In this document: positions 33,928 to 42,149 of the stretch, in pieces
How positions within the stretch are numbered: position 1 is the stretch's first letter
How the letters are laid out: every line of letters begins with the position of its first letter
Assembly: GCF_044872765.1 (NCBI RefSeq)
Contig: NZ_CP085253.1
Location: forward strand, 1,302,001-1,366,000
Length of the DNA: 64,000 bases
Origin: Micrococcus sp023147585
Lineage (GTDB): Bacteria; Actinomycetota; Actinomycetes; Actinomycetales; Micrococcaceae
Reading direction: 5' to 3'
The notes under the pieces: model-generated
Databases searched by the model: none
Told to the model about the DNA's origin: nothing
Seen by the model: the letters and a program-made list of their open reading frames with translations, nothing else
Program-made: the position numbers and the translations under genes

Positions 33928-35592
33928 TCAGGCCTCCTCGGCGGGGTCGGTGACAGCGGGGTCGACGGGCGCGGGGTCCGTCACGGAGATGGGGGTGAGG
34001 CGCACGCGGGCGCCCGGGGGGAGCTGGGCTGCGGCGCCGAGGTCCTCGGGGGCGACGACGGCGATCACCGGATAGCCGCCCGTCACCGGGTGGTCGGCCA
34101 GGAACAGGACGGGCTGCCCCGAGGGCGGCACCTGCAGCGAGCCCGTGAACACGCCCTCGCTCGCGAGCTCGCCCTCGCGGGAGCGCACGAGCGGGGCGCC
34201 GTCCTCGGGGGCGGCCAGGCGCACGCCGATCCGGTTGGACTCGGCGGTGACGAGCCACTCCTGCGTGGTGAGGCGATCGATCGAGGCGGCGTCGAACCAG
34301 TCGTCGCGGGGGCCCAGCACGATGCGCAGCTCCGTGACGGAGCCGGCGGTCGGGGTGACGCGCACGGGCGGCTCGGGATCGCCCACGAGGGCGTGGCCCG
34401 GGTCCAGACGGCGGTCGACGCGGGTGCCCGCGGCCAGCGGCTTCGGGCCGATCCCGGACATCACGTCCGTGGCGCGACTGCCGAGCACGAGCGGCACGTC
34501 GATCCCGCCGCGCAGGCCCACATAGGTGCGCAGGCCCGCGGCCGGCTCCTCGAGGGTGAGGGTCTCGCCGTCCAGGAGGGCGAACGGGACGCCCACGGGG
34601 GCGGGGCGCGTCGCGGGGCCGAGGTTGGCGGGCACGGCCGTGATGGCGCCGCGCGCCTCCGCGCCGGTCAGCGCGAGCACCTGCGTCCCGCGGGCCGTGA
34701 GGGTGAGCCCGCCCAGGAGCGTCTCGATGACGGCCTCGCCGGAGGTGTTGCCGACGATCCGGTTGGCCTGGCGTGCCGCCGTGCGGTCGGCGGCGCCGGA
34801 CGGCGTGACGCCGAGATCGCCCCAGCCGTGGCGGGCGAGGTCCTGGATGAGCGACTGCATGCCGGGCTCCACCACTGTCAGGCCGGGGCGGTCGGCGGCG
34901 GGCGCCGCGTCGTCGGCCCGGGCCGGAGCGGGGGCGGGGGCCGCGGTGAGCGTGGCGAGCTCGCGGACGGCGCGGTAGCGCACACGGTCGCCGGGGCGGA
35001 TCAGGGCCGGCTCGGCGCGCTCGAGGTCCCAGAGGACGGCGTCGGTGCGGCCGAGGAGCTGCCAGCCGCCGGGCGAGACGCGCGGGTACACGGCGGAGAA
35101 CTCCCCGGCCACGGCCACGGAGCCGGCCGGCACCGCGGTCCGCGGGCTCGTGCGGCGGGGGACCTCGAACGGGGCGGGGTCCGCGGCGCAGTAGGTGAAG
35201 CCGGGGGCGAAGCCGCCGAAGGCGCCGAACCAGTCGGCGCTCGTGTGCGCCGCGATCACGGCGTCCACGCTCATCCCGGTGAGCTCGGCGACGTCGGCGA
35301 GGTCCTCGCCGTCGTAGAGGACGTCGACGGTGACGGTGCGTGCCTCATCGGCCACATGGTCGTCCGGGACGATGCCGATGACCTCCCGGGAGGCGTCCAG
35401 GGCCTCGCCGCGCGTGCGGAAGACGAGGAGGACGGTCTCGGCCGCGGCGATCGCCTCGCGCTGGCCCTGGAAGGGGTGAGCGGTGACGTGCGCATGCAGG
35501 CGCATCACGTCGCCCAGGTTCGCGCACTCGAGCAGCAGCGCGGTGGGTCCTGCCCAGCGCAGGGTCGGCGCGCGGAACGCGGGGCGGCTCAC
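33928..35592 (-). CDS. pxpBC: 5-oxoprolinase fused subunits B and C
   Basis: A 554-residue fusion. The N-terminal ~210 residues are PxpB/KipI-like (FGGFAPGFTYCAADP, SVAVAGEFSAVYPRVSPGGW). The C-terminal ~300 residues are PxpC/KipA-like (VVEPGMQSLIQDLARHGWGD, GVTPSGAADRTAARQANRIV). An Ala/Pro linker joins them. With PxpA it performs ATP-dependent opening of 5-oxoproline to glutamate. The start is the GTG at 35592, in a GTGA overlap with the pxpA stop. Upstream in-frame sequence is a shadow of pxpA. Confidence 0.9.
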   Translation of the reverse strand: MSRPAFRAPTLRWAGPTALLLECANLGDVMRLHAHVTAHPFQGQREAIAAAETVLLVFRTRGEALDASREVIGIVPDDHVADEARTVTVDVLYDGEDLADVAELTGMSVDAVIAAHTSADWFGAFGGFAPGFTYCAADPAPFEVPRRTSPRTAVPAGSVAVAGEFSAVYPRVSPGGWQLLGRTDAVLWDLERAEPALIRPGDRVRYRAVRELATLTAAPAPAPARADDAAPAADRPGLTVVEPGMQSLIQDLARHGWGDLGVTPSGAADRTAARQANRIVGNTSGEAVIETLLGGLTLTARGTQVLALTGAEARGAITAVPANLGPATRPAPVGVPFALLDGETLTLEEPAAGLRTYVGLRGGIDVPLVLGSRATDVMSGIGPKPLAAGTRVDRRLDPGHALVGDPEPPVRVTPTAGSVTELRIVLGPRDDWFDAASIDRLTTQEWLVTAESNRIGVRLAAPEDGAPLVRSREGELASEGVFTGSLQVPPSGQPVLFLADHPVTGGYPVIAVVAPEDLGAAAQLPPGARVRLTPISVTDPAPVDPAVTDPAEEA

Positions 35593-36344
35593 GCGAAGGG
35601 CCGGATCTCGACGCCCGCGGACTCCAGGCCCGCCCGGACGGCGGCGGCCATCGCGACGGCGCCGGGGGTGTCCCCGTGGAGGCAGATGCTCTCCGCCTCG
35701 ACGCGGACATCCGTGCCGTCCACGGCGCGGAGGACGCCGTCGGTGGCCAGGCGCACCATGCGCTCGGCCACCTCGGCCTCGTCGTGGAGGACTGCACCGG
35801 GCTCGCGGCGCGAGACGAGCGTGCCGTCGGGGGTGTAGCCGCGGTCCGCGAACGCCTCGGCGACGCCGCGCAGTCCGGCCTTCTCGGCCTTGTCCAGGGC
35901 GGTCGAGCCCGGCAGGAGCAGCAGCGGGAGGTCGCCGCCGAAGGCCTTGACGGCGTCGACGACGGCCTGGGCGTGCGCCTGGTGGTGGACGATCGTGTTG
36001 TAGAGGGCGCCGTGCGGCTTCACGTAGCGGATGGTGCCGCCGGCGGAGCGGGCCAGGGCCTCGAGGGCGCCCAGCTGGTAGAGCACGTCGTCGGCGAGCT
36101 CGGTGGGCGAGCAGTCCAGGAAGCGGCGGCCGAAGCCGGCGAGGTCGCGGTAGCCCACGTGGGCGCCGATCGTGATGCCGCCCGCGACGGCGTCGCGGCA
36201 CGTCTGCGCGATGCCCGAGGGGTCGCCGGCGTGGAAGCCGCAGGCCACGTTCGCGGAGGAGACGCTCTGGAAGATGGCGGCGTCGTCGCCCATGGTCCAG
36301 TTGCCGAACGACTCGCCGACGTCGCTGTTCAGGTCGATGTGCAT
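35589..36344 (-). CDS. pxpA: 5-oxoprolinase subunit A (LamB/YcsF family)
   Basis: A 251-residue LamB/YcsF protein. MHIDLNSDVGESFGNWTMGD carries the conserved DLNxDxGE motif, followed by ANVACGFHAGDP, IGAHVGYRDLAGFGRR and VKPHGALYN. These provide the catalytic Asp/His residues of the metal-independent deacetylase-like fold. It is the first gene of the operon. GGACCC lies before the ATG, about 40 nt downstream of a CATCAT -10 box. Role: 5-oxoproline salvage, which removes the spontaneous cyclisation product of glutamate/glutamine. Confidence 0.93.
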   Translation of the reverse strand: MHIDLNSDVGESFGNWTMGDDAAIFQSVSSANVACGFHAGDPSGIAQTCRDAVAGGITIGAHVGYRDLAGFGRRFLDCSPTELADDVLYQLGALEALARSAGGTIRYVKPHGALYNTIVHHQAHAQAVVDAVKAFGGDLPLLLLPGSTALDKAEKAGLRGVAEAFADRGYTPDGTLVSRREPGAVLHDEAEVAERMVRLATDGVLRAVDGTDVRVEAESICLHGDTPGAVAMAAAVRAGLESAGVEIRPFA

Positions 36345-36382
36345 GGAAGGGTCCTCTCGCGCGGTGTCGCCTGGATCACTCC

Positions 36383-36414
36383 ATGATGGACCAGCGGGGC
36401 GGGTTGTTCAACAA
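36383..36414 (-). promoter_or_regulatory. pxpA promoter with overlapping operator (site 2)
   Basis: On the minus strand TTGAAC (36406-36411), a 17-nt spacer and CATCAT (36383-36388) make a promoter. The palindrome TTGTTCAACAA (36404-36414) covers the -35 box completely, so bound repressor would block polymerase. The same palindrome occurs at 30012-30022. Confidence 0.6.
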
Positions 36415-36606
36415 TCCCTCGGGGCGGGCGACGCCGTGGAGTGGAGACGCGCGCGGAGGTCGGTGCTCCCGACGCAGGGCCTCGTCCGTCTCCGGGTCCT
36501 TGGCCTGCGGGGCGCCGGACTCGTCCTCCCCCTCACCCATGGACCCGGTGTACGAGCGGCCGCGGAGGCCGGGGAAGCCCCGGCCGGCCTCAGCAGAGTC
36601 CGGCTC

Positions 36607-37125
36607 TCACCCCAGCTCCGGTCCTGCCGCGAGCCGGATCGGCCCGCGCGCGGCGCGCGGGTCCTCCACCCTCTTGCCCTTCTGCCGCACCTCCGCGACG
36701 CCGTCCGCGTGCAGCTCGGCGGCCACCTCGCGCGCGGCGTCCATCAGGTCACGCCAGTCCTCGCCTCCGGCCACGCGCGCTGCGTCGGAGGGACAGATGG
36801 TCGTGCCCTGGCCACGGGCGCGCAGCAGGGTGCGCATCGCCGCGGCCAGCCTCGTCCGCGTCCCCTCCGGCGTGGGCTCCCACCACGGCTCGCCCCGCTC
36901 CCCCAGCGCCACCTTCGCGTCCTGCACGCGGGGGCGCGCCCTCGTCGGGTCCGTCGTCACGAGCCGACGCGCGGCCATGAGCCCCTTCACGAGCTCGGCC
37001 CCGAGGGCCTCGGGGATGTGCGGGTCCTGCGCTCGCCACGTCCGCCCGTCCACGACGATGTGGTGCCCGTCGGGGGTCCGTTCCGGCCCTGTTCGTCCGG
37101 GCACCGTGCGCGTCGGCCCGGTCAT
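36607..37125 (-). CDS. DUF3253-domain protein
   Basis: A 172-residue basic protein. Residues ~85-165 match DUF3253 (TICPSDAARVAGGEDWRDLM, ELHADGVAEVRQKGKRVEDP, ARGPIRL), a small winged-helix-like domain of unknown role. The N-terminal part (GHHIVVDGRTWRAQDPHIPE, ELVKGLMAARR) is the short segment often found with it in actinobacteria. Homologues are misannotated as biopolymer transporters or tRNA enzymes, and nothing in the sequence supports such functions. Confidence 0.7.
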   Translation of the reverse strand: MTGPTRTVPGRTGPERTPDGHHIVVDGRTWRAQDPHIPEALGAELVKGLMAARRLVTTDPTRARPRVQDAKVALGERGEPWWEPTPEGTRTRLAAAMRTLLRARGQGTTICPSDAARVAGGEDWRDLMDAAREVAAELHADGVAEVRQKGKRVEDPRAARGPIRLAAGPELG

Positions 37126-37141
37126 GCCGCCACCACCCCGG

Positions 37142-37879
37142 TCACACCACGTTCGTGCCGAGCCACGCGCCCACGGCGAACGTGAGCGCGAGGGCGAGCG
37201 CGCCGCCGAGGACCACGCGCAGCATCGCGGGGATCGGCCGGGCGCCGCCGAGCCACGCGCCCACGGCGCCGGTCACGGCGAGCGCGAGCAGCGTCGTCGC
37301 GAAGGTGAGCGGCGCGCGGATGTCCACGGGCGCCAGGATGATGGTGAGGAACGGGAGCAGCGCACCCAGCAGGAACGCGATGAAGGAGGCGCCCGCCGCG
37401 GCCCACGGGCTGACGACGTCGTCCTCGCGCATCCCGAGCTCCATGCGCAGGTGCGCGGTGAGGGCGTCCTTCTCCGTGAGCTCGCGGGCCACGGACTCCG
37501 CGGTCGGCCGGCTCAGCCCCTCGGCCTCGTAGAGCTCCACGAGCTCCTCGAACTCCCCCTCCGGGTCCGCCGCGAGCTCGCGGCGCTCCTTCTGGATCAG
37601 CGCCTTCTGCGAGTCCGAGGAGGAGGAGACGGACACGTACTCCCCGAGCGCCATGGACACCGCCCCGCCGACGACGGCGGCCGCGCCCGCGAGCATGACG
37701 GGAGCCACCGCGGTGGTCGCCCCGGCCACGCCGACGACGGTCGCGGCGACGGAGACGATGCCGTCGTTCGCGCCGAGGACGCCCGCGCGCAGCCAGTTCA
37801 GTCGCTGCTGCAGGCCGTTCTGCGCGTGGGGCTCGGCGGCGTCGTGGGTGGCGGAGACGGAGGGGAGGTCGGTGCTCAT
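37142..37879 (-). CDS. VIT1/CCC1-family membrane protein
   Basis: A 245-residue VIT-type transporter with about five helices. LNWLRAGVLGANDGIVSVAA is the family start, and GGAVSMALGEYVSVSSSSDS carries the conserved Gly/Met-rich second helix. A Glu-rich cytoplasmic segment (residues ~85-145) contains the metal-binding Glu/Met residues of the family (RMELGMRED). Relatives move Fe2+ or Mn2+ out of the cytoplasm. The start at 37879 is chosen at the family start; a longer frame upstream looks non-coding. Confidence 0.85.
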   Translation of the reverse strand: MSTDLPSVSATHDAAEPHAQNGLQQRLNWLRAGVLGANDGIVSVAATVVGVAGATTAVAPVMLAGAAAVVGGAVSMALGEYVSVSSSSDSQKALIQKERRELAADPEGEFEELVELYEAEGLSRPTAESVARELTEKDALTAHLRMELGMREDDVVSPWAAAGASFIAFLLGALLPFLTIILAPVDIRAPLTFATTLLALAVTGAVGAWLGGARPIPAMLRVVLGGALALALTFAVGAWLGTNVV

Positions 37880-37943
37880 GCGAGCATCCTCGTCCCGGAT
37901 CGGGGCGCCCGCCACGCAGGGAAGGCGATCCTGACCCCGCCCC

Positions 37944-39074
37944 TCAGCGCAGCGGCGTGTGCTCCGGGTCCACGGCCTCGCCCTCGCGGACGGGCCCTGG
38001 CGCGGTGCCGTCGCCGAAGGGGCGGCCGCCCAGCTCCTCACGGCGGTGCGCGCTCATCCAGCCGTTCAGGTCCGGGCCCTTCGGCACGATCCCGGTGGGG
38101 TTCACGTCCCGGTGCACCTCGTAGTAGTGGTGCTTGATCTGGTCGAAGTCGATCGTGTCGCCGAAGCCGGGCGTCTGGAAGAGGTCACGCGCGTAGGCCC
38201 ACAGCGCGGGCATCTCGGCGAGCTTCTGCCGGTTCGCCTTGAAGTGGCCGTGGTAGACGGGGTCGAAGCGGGCGAGCGTGGTGAACAGGCGCACGTCCGC
38301 CTCGGTGATGGTCGCGCCCATGAGGAAGCGGCGCGTGGTGAGGCGCTCCTCGAGCCAGTCCATCGCGGTCCAGAGCCGGTCGTAGGCCTCGCCGTAGGAC
38401 TCCTGCTCCCCCGCGAAGCCGCAGCGGTACACCCCGTTGTTGACCTCGGTGAACACGCGCTCGATGACCTCGAACATCTCGTCGCGCTCGGGCCCGGCGT
38501 CGGGGATCAGCTGCGGGGCGCCGTCGCGGTGGAACGCGGTCCACTCGGTGCTGAAGTCCAGGGTGATCTGCGGGTAGTCGTTGGTCACCACGCCGCCGGT
38601 GGGCACGTCCACGAGGGCGGGCACCGTGATGCCGCGCGGGTAGTCCGGGAAGCGCTCGACGTAGTTCTCCTGGAGCCAGTGCGTGCCGAGCACGGGGTCC
38701 GTGCCGCCCTCGTCGAGGTCGAACGTCCACGAGCGCTCGTCGTGGACGGGTCCCGGCAGGCCGAGCGAGATCGCGTCCTCGAGCCCCAGCAGGCGCCGGA
38801 CGATGATGGCGCGGTTGGCCCACGGGCAGGCCCGCGCCGCCACGAGGCGGTAGCGGCCGGCCTCCACGGGCCAGGCTTCCGCACCCTCGGCGAGGCCGCC
38901 GCCCACGCGCCCCACCCGCGCGGGCCCCTCCGTGGGCAGCGCCCGGACGGCGCCCGGGTCGGCGACGATGCGGTCGCCGATGTAGTTCGTGTCGCGGTCG
39001 TAGCCGCCCTCCTCGATGTAGCCCTTCGGCGAGGCCGCGGCGTCCGATCCCTGTCCGGTCGAGTCCTTGTCCAT
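37944..39074 (-). CDS. Glutathionyl-hydroquinone reductase-like protein (ECM4/YqjG family)
   Basis: A 376-residue GST-fold protein. The thioredoxin-like half contains the catalytic cysteine in VAARACPWANRAIIVRRLLG. DYPQITLDFSTEW and DRLWTAMDWLEERL begin the helical half, and TITEADVRLFTTLARFDPVY is the family hallmark. Actinobacteria use mycothiol rather than glutathione, so the natural thiol is uncertain. The start codon is predicted leaderless: a TAGGGT -10 box (39082-39087 on the minus strand) ends 7 nt before the ATG. The divergent gene starts only 12 bp away. Confidence 0.87.
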   Translation of the reverse strand: MDKDSTGQGSDAAASPKGYIEEGGYDRDTNYIGDRIVADPGAVRALPTEGPARVGRVGGGLAEGAEAWPVEAGRYRLVAARACPWANRAIIVRRLLGLEDAISLGLPGPVHDERSWTFDLDEGGTDPVLGTHWLQENYVERFPDYPRGITVPALVDVPTGGVVTNDYPQITLDFSTEWTAFHRDGAPQLIPDAGPERDEMFEVIERVFTEVNNGVYRCGFAGEQESYGEAYDRLWTAMDWLEERLTTRRFLMGATITEADVRLFTTLARFDPVYHGHFKANRQKLAEMPALWAYARDLFQTPGFGDTIDFDQIKHHYYEVHRDVNPTGIVPKGPDLNGWMSAHRREELGGRPFGDGTAPGPVREGEAVDPEHTPLR

Positions 39075-39087
39075 ACACTCGACCCTA
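39074..39087. promoter_or_regulatory. Interleaved divergent leaderless promoters
   Basis: TACACT (39074-39079, plus strand) serves the ATG at 39087, and TAGGGT (39082-39087, minus strand) the ATG at 39074. Each -10 box shares one base with the other gene's start codon. Both spacers are 7 nt. Confidence 0.6.
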
Positions 39088-39929
39088 TGACCGAGGCCGT
39101 CGAAACTCCCGGGCTGACGCCCGCCCCCTCCGTGCGCTGCGTGACCGCGCACAACCCCTCTCCCATGACCCTCGCGGGCACCAACACGTACGTCGTGGGC
39201 GCGCCGGAGGCGAGCGCCGTCGTCGTGGTGGACCCGGGGCCGGAGGAGGGCGCGCACGAGCATCTCGACGCGGTCCTGGGGGCGGCCGGGGGACGGCCGA
39301 TCGGCCTGATCCTGGTGACGCACCGCCACACGGACCACACGGGCGGCACGGACGTGTTCCACGAGGCCACCGGCGCGCCCGTGCGCGCCGCGCTCCCGGA
39401 GCACTGCCGGGGCGGGGGCGAGCCGCTCCTCGACGGCGAGCGTCTCGCCGACGACGGCGGCGCCCTCGCCGGGGTGGAGATCCTCGCGTGGCACACGCCG
39501 GGGCACACCTCGGACTCGTGCTGCTTCGTGCTCCCGGGTGCGGGCGAGGCGGGTGCCGTGCTCACGGGCGACACGATCCTGGGCGCGGGCACCACGATGC
39601 TCGACCACCCGGACGGCACCCTGGCCGACTACCTGGACAGCCTGCGCCGCCTCGAGGCCGCGGGCCCCCTGACGGTCCTGCCGGCGCACGGCCCCGTCCC
39701 CGCCCCGCTGGACGTCGTGGCGAGGGACTACCGCCACCATCGGGAGGGCCGCCTCGCGCAGATCGAGGCCGCGCTCGAGGAGCTGAAGGAGGACGTGCTC
39801 GCCCGGATCACCCCCGAGGAGCTGACCCCGATGATCTACCCGGGCGTCGGGGGCACGGTCGGCCGCGTCGCCGAGCAGACCGTGGCCGCGCACCTGGAGT
39901 ACCTGCGCCACCACGCCGTGGGGCGCTGA
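39087..39929 (+). CDS. Metallo-beta-lactamase-fold hydrolase (LACTB2/GloB-like)
   Basis: A 280-residue MBL-fold protein. LVTHRHTDHTGG is the H-x-H-x-D-H zinc motif, WHTPGHTSDSCCF supplies the third His, TGDTILGAGTTML the bridging Asp, and LPAHGPVP the last His. A C-terminal winged-helix-like segment (REGRLAQIEAALEELKED) is typical of the LACTB2 subgroup, whose members act as nucleases or thioester hydrolases. The substrate is not evident. Expected to be leaderless. Confidence 0.85.
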   Translation: MTEAVETPGLTPAPSVRCVTAHNPSPMTLAGTNTYVVGAPEASAVVVVDPGPEEGAHEHLDAVLGAAGGRPIGLILVTHRHTDHTGGTDVFHEATGAPVRAALPEHCRGGGEPLLDGERLADDGGALAGVEILAWHTPGHTSDSCCFVLPGAGEAGAVLTGDTILGAGTTMLDHPDGTLADYLDSLRRLEAAGPLTVLPAHGPVPAPLDVVARDYRHHREGRLAQIEAALEELKEDVLARITPEELTPMIYPGVGGTVGRVAEQTVAAHLEYLRHHAVGR

Positions 39930-39968
39930 ACCGCCCTGTCCCCCACCCCGCGAACCAAGGAGAGCCCC

Positions 39969-40541
39969 ATGACCATCCTCATCGGCTACAAGCCCAGCGA
40001 CTCGGGCGACGCCGCCCTCGACAAGGCCCTCGACATCGCCCGCTCCACCCGTGAGCGCGTCGTCGTGGTCAACGCGGGCCCGGGCGGAGAGCACCGCACC
40101 GACTCCCTCGTCACGGAGGCGCAGCAGCGGGGCGTGCAGGCCCGCCTCGACGCCTCGGGCGTGGACGCCGAGTTCCGCCAGTACGCGCGCGGCCGCTCCA
40201 CGGTGCAGGAGATGAAGGACGTGGCGGCCGAGCTGGACGCCTCCCTCGTGGTGATCGGCCTGCGCCGCCGCGGCGGGTTCGGCCGCTTCGTGATGGGCTC
40301 GGTCTCCGACGAGCTCCTCCAGCAGCTCGACCAGCCCGTGCTGTGCGTGAAGGCCTCGGCGGGCACCACGCCCGACGCCCCGAGCCACGTGGCCGAGACG
40401 GACCCGGACTTCCAGCGCAGCCTGCCCCGCTCCGAGCCCCTGCGCGAGCAGCACCCGTTCGCGCCGGACGCGCACGGGGAGGGCGCGGGTCAGGCCTTCT
40501 CGGAGGAGCCGCCGGCCTCGTCGGGGTCCAGCGTCCGCTGA
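39969..40541 (+). CDS. Universal stress protein
   Basis: A 190-residue UspA-domain protein. MTILIGYKPSDSGDAALDKA opens the fold. The ATP-binding G-x-x-G-R-x-x-x-G-S motif is present as RRGGFGRFVMGSVSDELL. A disordered C-terminal tail of ~55 residues follows the fold. The last 52 nt overlap the 3' end of the convergent mscS-like gene, so both tails are encoded by the same DNA. AAGGAGAG precedes the ATG. Confidence 0.88.
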   Translation: MTILIGYKPSDSGDAALDKALDIARSTRERVVVVNAGPGGEHRTDSLVTEAQQRGVQARLDASGVDAEFRQYARGRSTVQEMKDVAAELDASLVVIGLRRRGGFGRFVMGSVSDELLQQLDQPVLCVKASAGTTPDAPSHVAETDPDFQRSLPRSEPLREQHPFAPDAHGEGAGQAFSEEPPASSGSSVR

Positions 40542-42016
40542 TCCGGGCGGGCGGCGTGGGCTCCGGCCTGGCCCCCGCCGTCCGCCTCGCGCTGCGCGTC
40601 GCGCTGGGCCCGGCGTTCGGCGAACGCGTCCTCGCCGGGCCCGGCCATCTCCGCATTGCGCTGCACCGCGGTGATCGATCCCGTGTACAGCGCCGAGTGC
40701 TCGTCCACGCGGGTGAGCGGCGCGGTGGTGGGCCGCACGGCGGGGATCCGCATCGTCTGGGCGGCCGGCTCCCGGCCGCGTCCCGGCGACGCGGGCGCCG
40801 GAGCGCTCCCGTGGGCTGCGCCGGGGGCGGCGTCCTGGGGGGCGGCGGGCTCGTGCGCGGCGAGCTGCGGGGCCGACTGCCCCTCCGCGTGCCGCTGCGT
40901 GAGGATGCCCTCCGGGTGCTCCTGACGCAGGAAGGCCACGAGGTCCTCGCGGACGAGGCAGCGCAGGTCCCACAGCTCGCCGGAGTTCTTGGCGGAGACC
41001 ACCGCGCGGATCCGCACCATGCCGCCCACGGCGTCCGTGACCTGCATGGCGTTCTCCTTGCCGTCCCAGAGCTCGGTGGACTCGAGCAGGGCGGCGAGCC
41101 GCGCCCGCAGGTCCTCCATCGGCACGCGCCAGTCCACGTCCAGCTCGACGACGCCGGCCACCGCCGAGCCCACGCGCGTCCAGTTCTCGAAGGGCTCGGT
41201 GGTGAAGCGGGAGGACGGGTAGACCATCCGCCGACCGTCCCAGATCTTCACGACCACGTTGGAGAGCGTGATCTCCTCGACCGTGCCGAACACGCCCTCC
41301 ATGGTCACCACGTCCCCCACACGGATGGAGTCGGTGAAGGCCAGCTGCACGCCCGCGAACACGTTGGTCAGCGTGGACTGCACGGCGAGGCCGGCGATCA
41401 CGGAGATCAGGCCGGCGGAGGCCAGGAGGCCGGCGCCGAGCGAGCGGACCTCCGGGATGGAGATGAGCACCGCGGCGATCGCGATCACCACGATCACGAC
41501 ACTGAGGATGCGCCGGATCAGCATGGTCTGCGTGCGGATGCGCCGCTCGCGGCGGTCGTTGACCCCGACCTCGCGGTAGCGCCAGAGGATGCGCTTCTCC
41601 ACGAGGTCCACGATCCGCCACGCCGCCCACGCCAGCGCGGCCACGAGCACCACCATGAGCACGAACGCGGCGCCGCGGTACCAGGTCTCCGCGCGCGCCG
41701 TGACGCCGAGCGCCAGGCGGGCGGCGAGGGAGGCGCCGGCGAGGGAGAGCGGCAGGCTCAGCGGGGCCATCTGGCGGCGCAGCTCGGCGCGGCGGAGCAT
41801 GAGCAGCCGCACCGCCTGGAACGCGAGCCACACCCCCACCCAGCCGAGCACGAACGCGATGGCCGCCGTGAACAGGGCGCCGCCGGTCACCCCGAGGGCC
41901 TCGGCCGCGGCGTCCGAGGTGCCCTGGACGCCGTCCTGCACCTCGTCGGGGACCTCGGCGGCGGCAGCCAGGCGCACGAGGCCGGGGAACAGGGCGGAGG
42001 AGGCGAGGCTGAGCAT
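40490..42016 (-). CDS. MscS-type mechanosensitive channel
   Basis: A 508-residue protein. Three to four N-terminal helices lead to the pore helix region ASAGLISVIAGLAVQSTLTN with the MscS Gly/Ala pattern. The beta domain follows (DSIRVGDVVTMEGVFGTVEE, RRMVYPSSRF). The C-terminal ~120 residues are a Pro/Ala-rich disordered tail. It releases solutes on osmotic downshift. The ATG at 42016 is 6 nt past a CAGACT -10 box and has no ribosome binding site, suggesting a leaderless mRNA. Confidence 0.88.
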   Translation of the reverse strand: MLSLASSALFPGLVRLAAAAEVPDEVQDGVQGTSDAAAEALGVTGGALFTAAIAFVLGWVGVWLAFQAVRLLMLRRAELRRQMAPLSLPLSLAGASLAARLALGVTARAETWYRGAAFVLMVVLVAALAWAAWRIVDLVEKRILWRYREVGVNDRRERRIRTQTMLIRRILSVVIVVIAIAAVLISIPEVRSLGAGLLASAGLISVIAGLAVQSTLTNVFAGVQLAFTDSIRVGDVVTMEGVFGTVEEITLSNVVVKIWDGRRMVYPSSRFTTEPFENWTRVGSAVAGVVELDVDWRVPMEDLRARLAALLESTELWDGKENAMQVTDAVGGMVRIRAVVSAKNSGELWDLRCLVREDLVAFLRQEHPEGILTQRHAEGQSAPQLAAHEPAAPQDAAPGAAHGSAPAPASPGRGREPAAQTMRIPAVRPTTAPLTRVDEHSALYTGSITAVQRNAEMAGPGEDAFAERRAQRDAQREADGGGQAGAHAARPDQRTLDPDEAGGSSEKA

Positions 42017-42149
42017 GGCGCCAGTCTGGCATCCGCGGCCGAACGCCGCCCGGATCGGAGCACAATGGAGCCTGACCGCCCGCCCGCCCCGTGGCCGAGC
42101 GCTCCCTCCGGAGCGGCGCCGCCCACCTGCACCCCCTTGGAGGATCCCC

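Noticed and set aside
32458..35838. 1126-codon plus-strand ORF opposite accC and pxpBC
   Set aside because: Low-complexity Gly/Arg/Ala/Glu/His translation antisense to well-recognised enzymes; a shadow typical of high-GC DNA. The same applies to long ORFs at 7863-10922, 39074-43439 (minus, upstream part) and 57855-59592 (minus).
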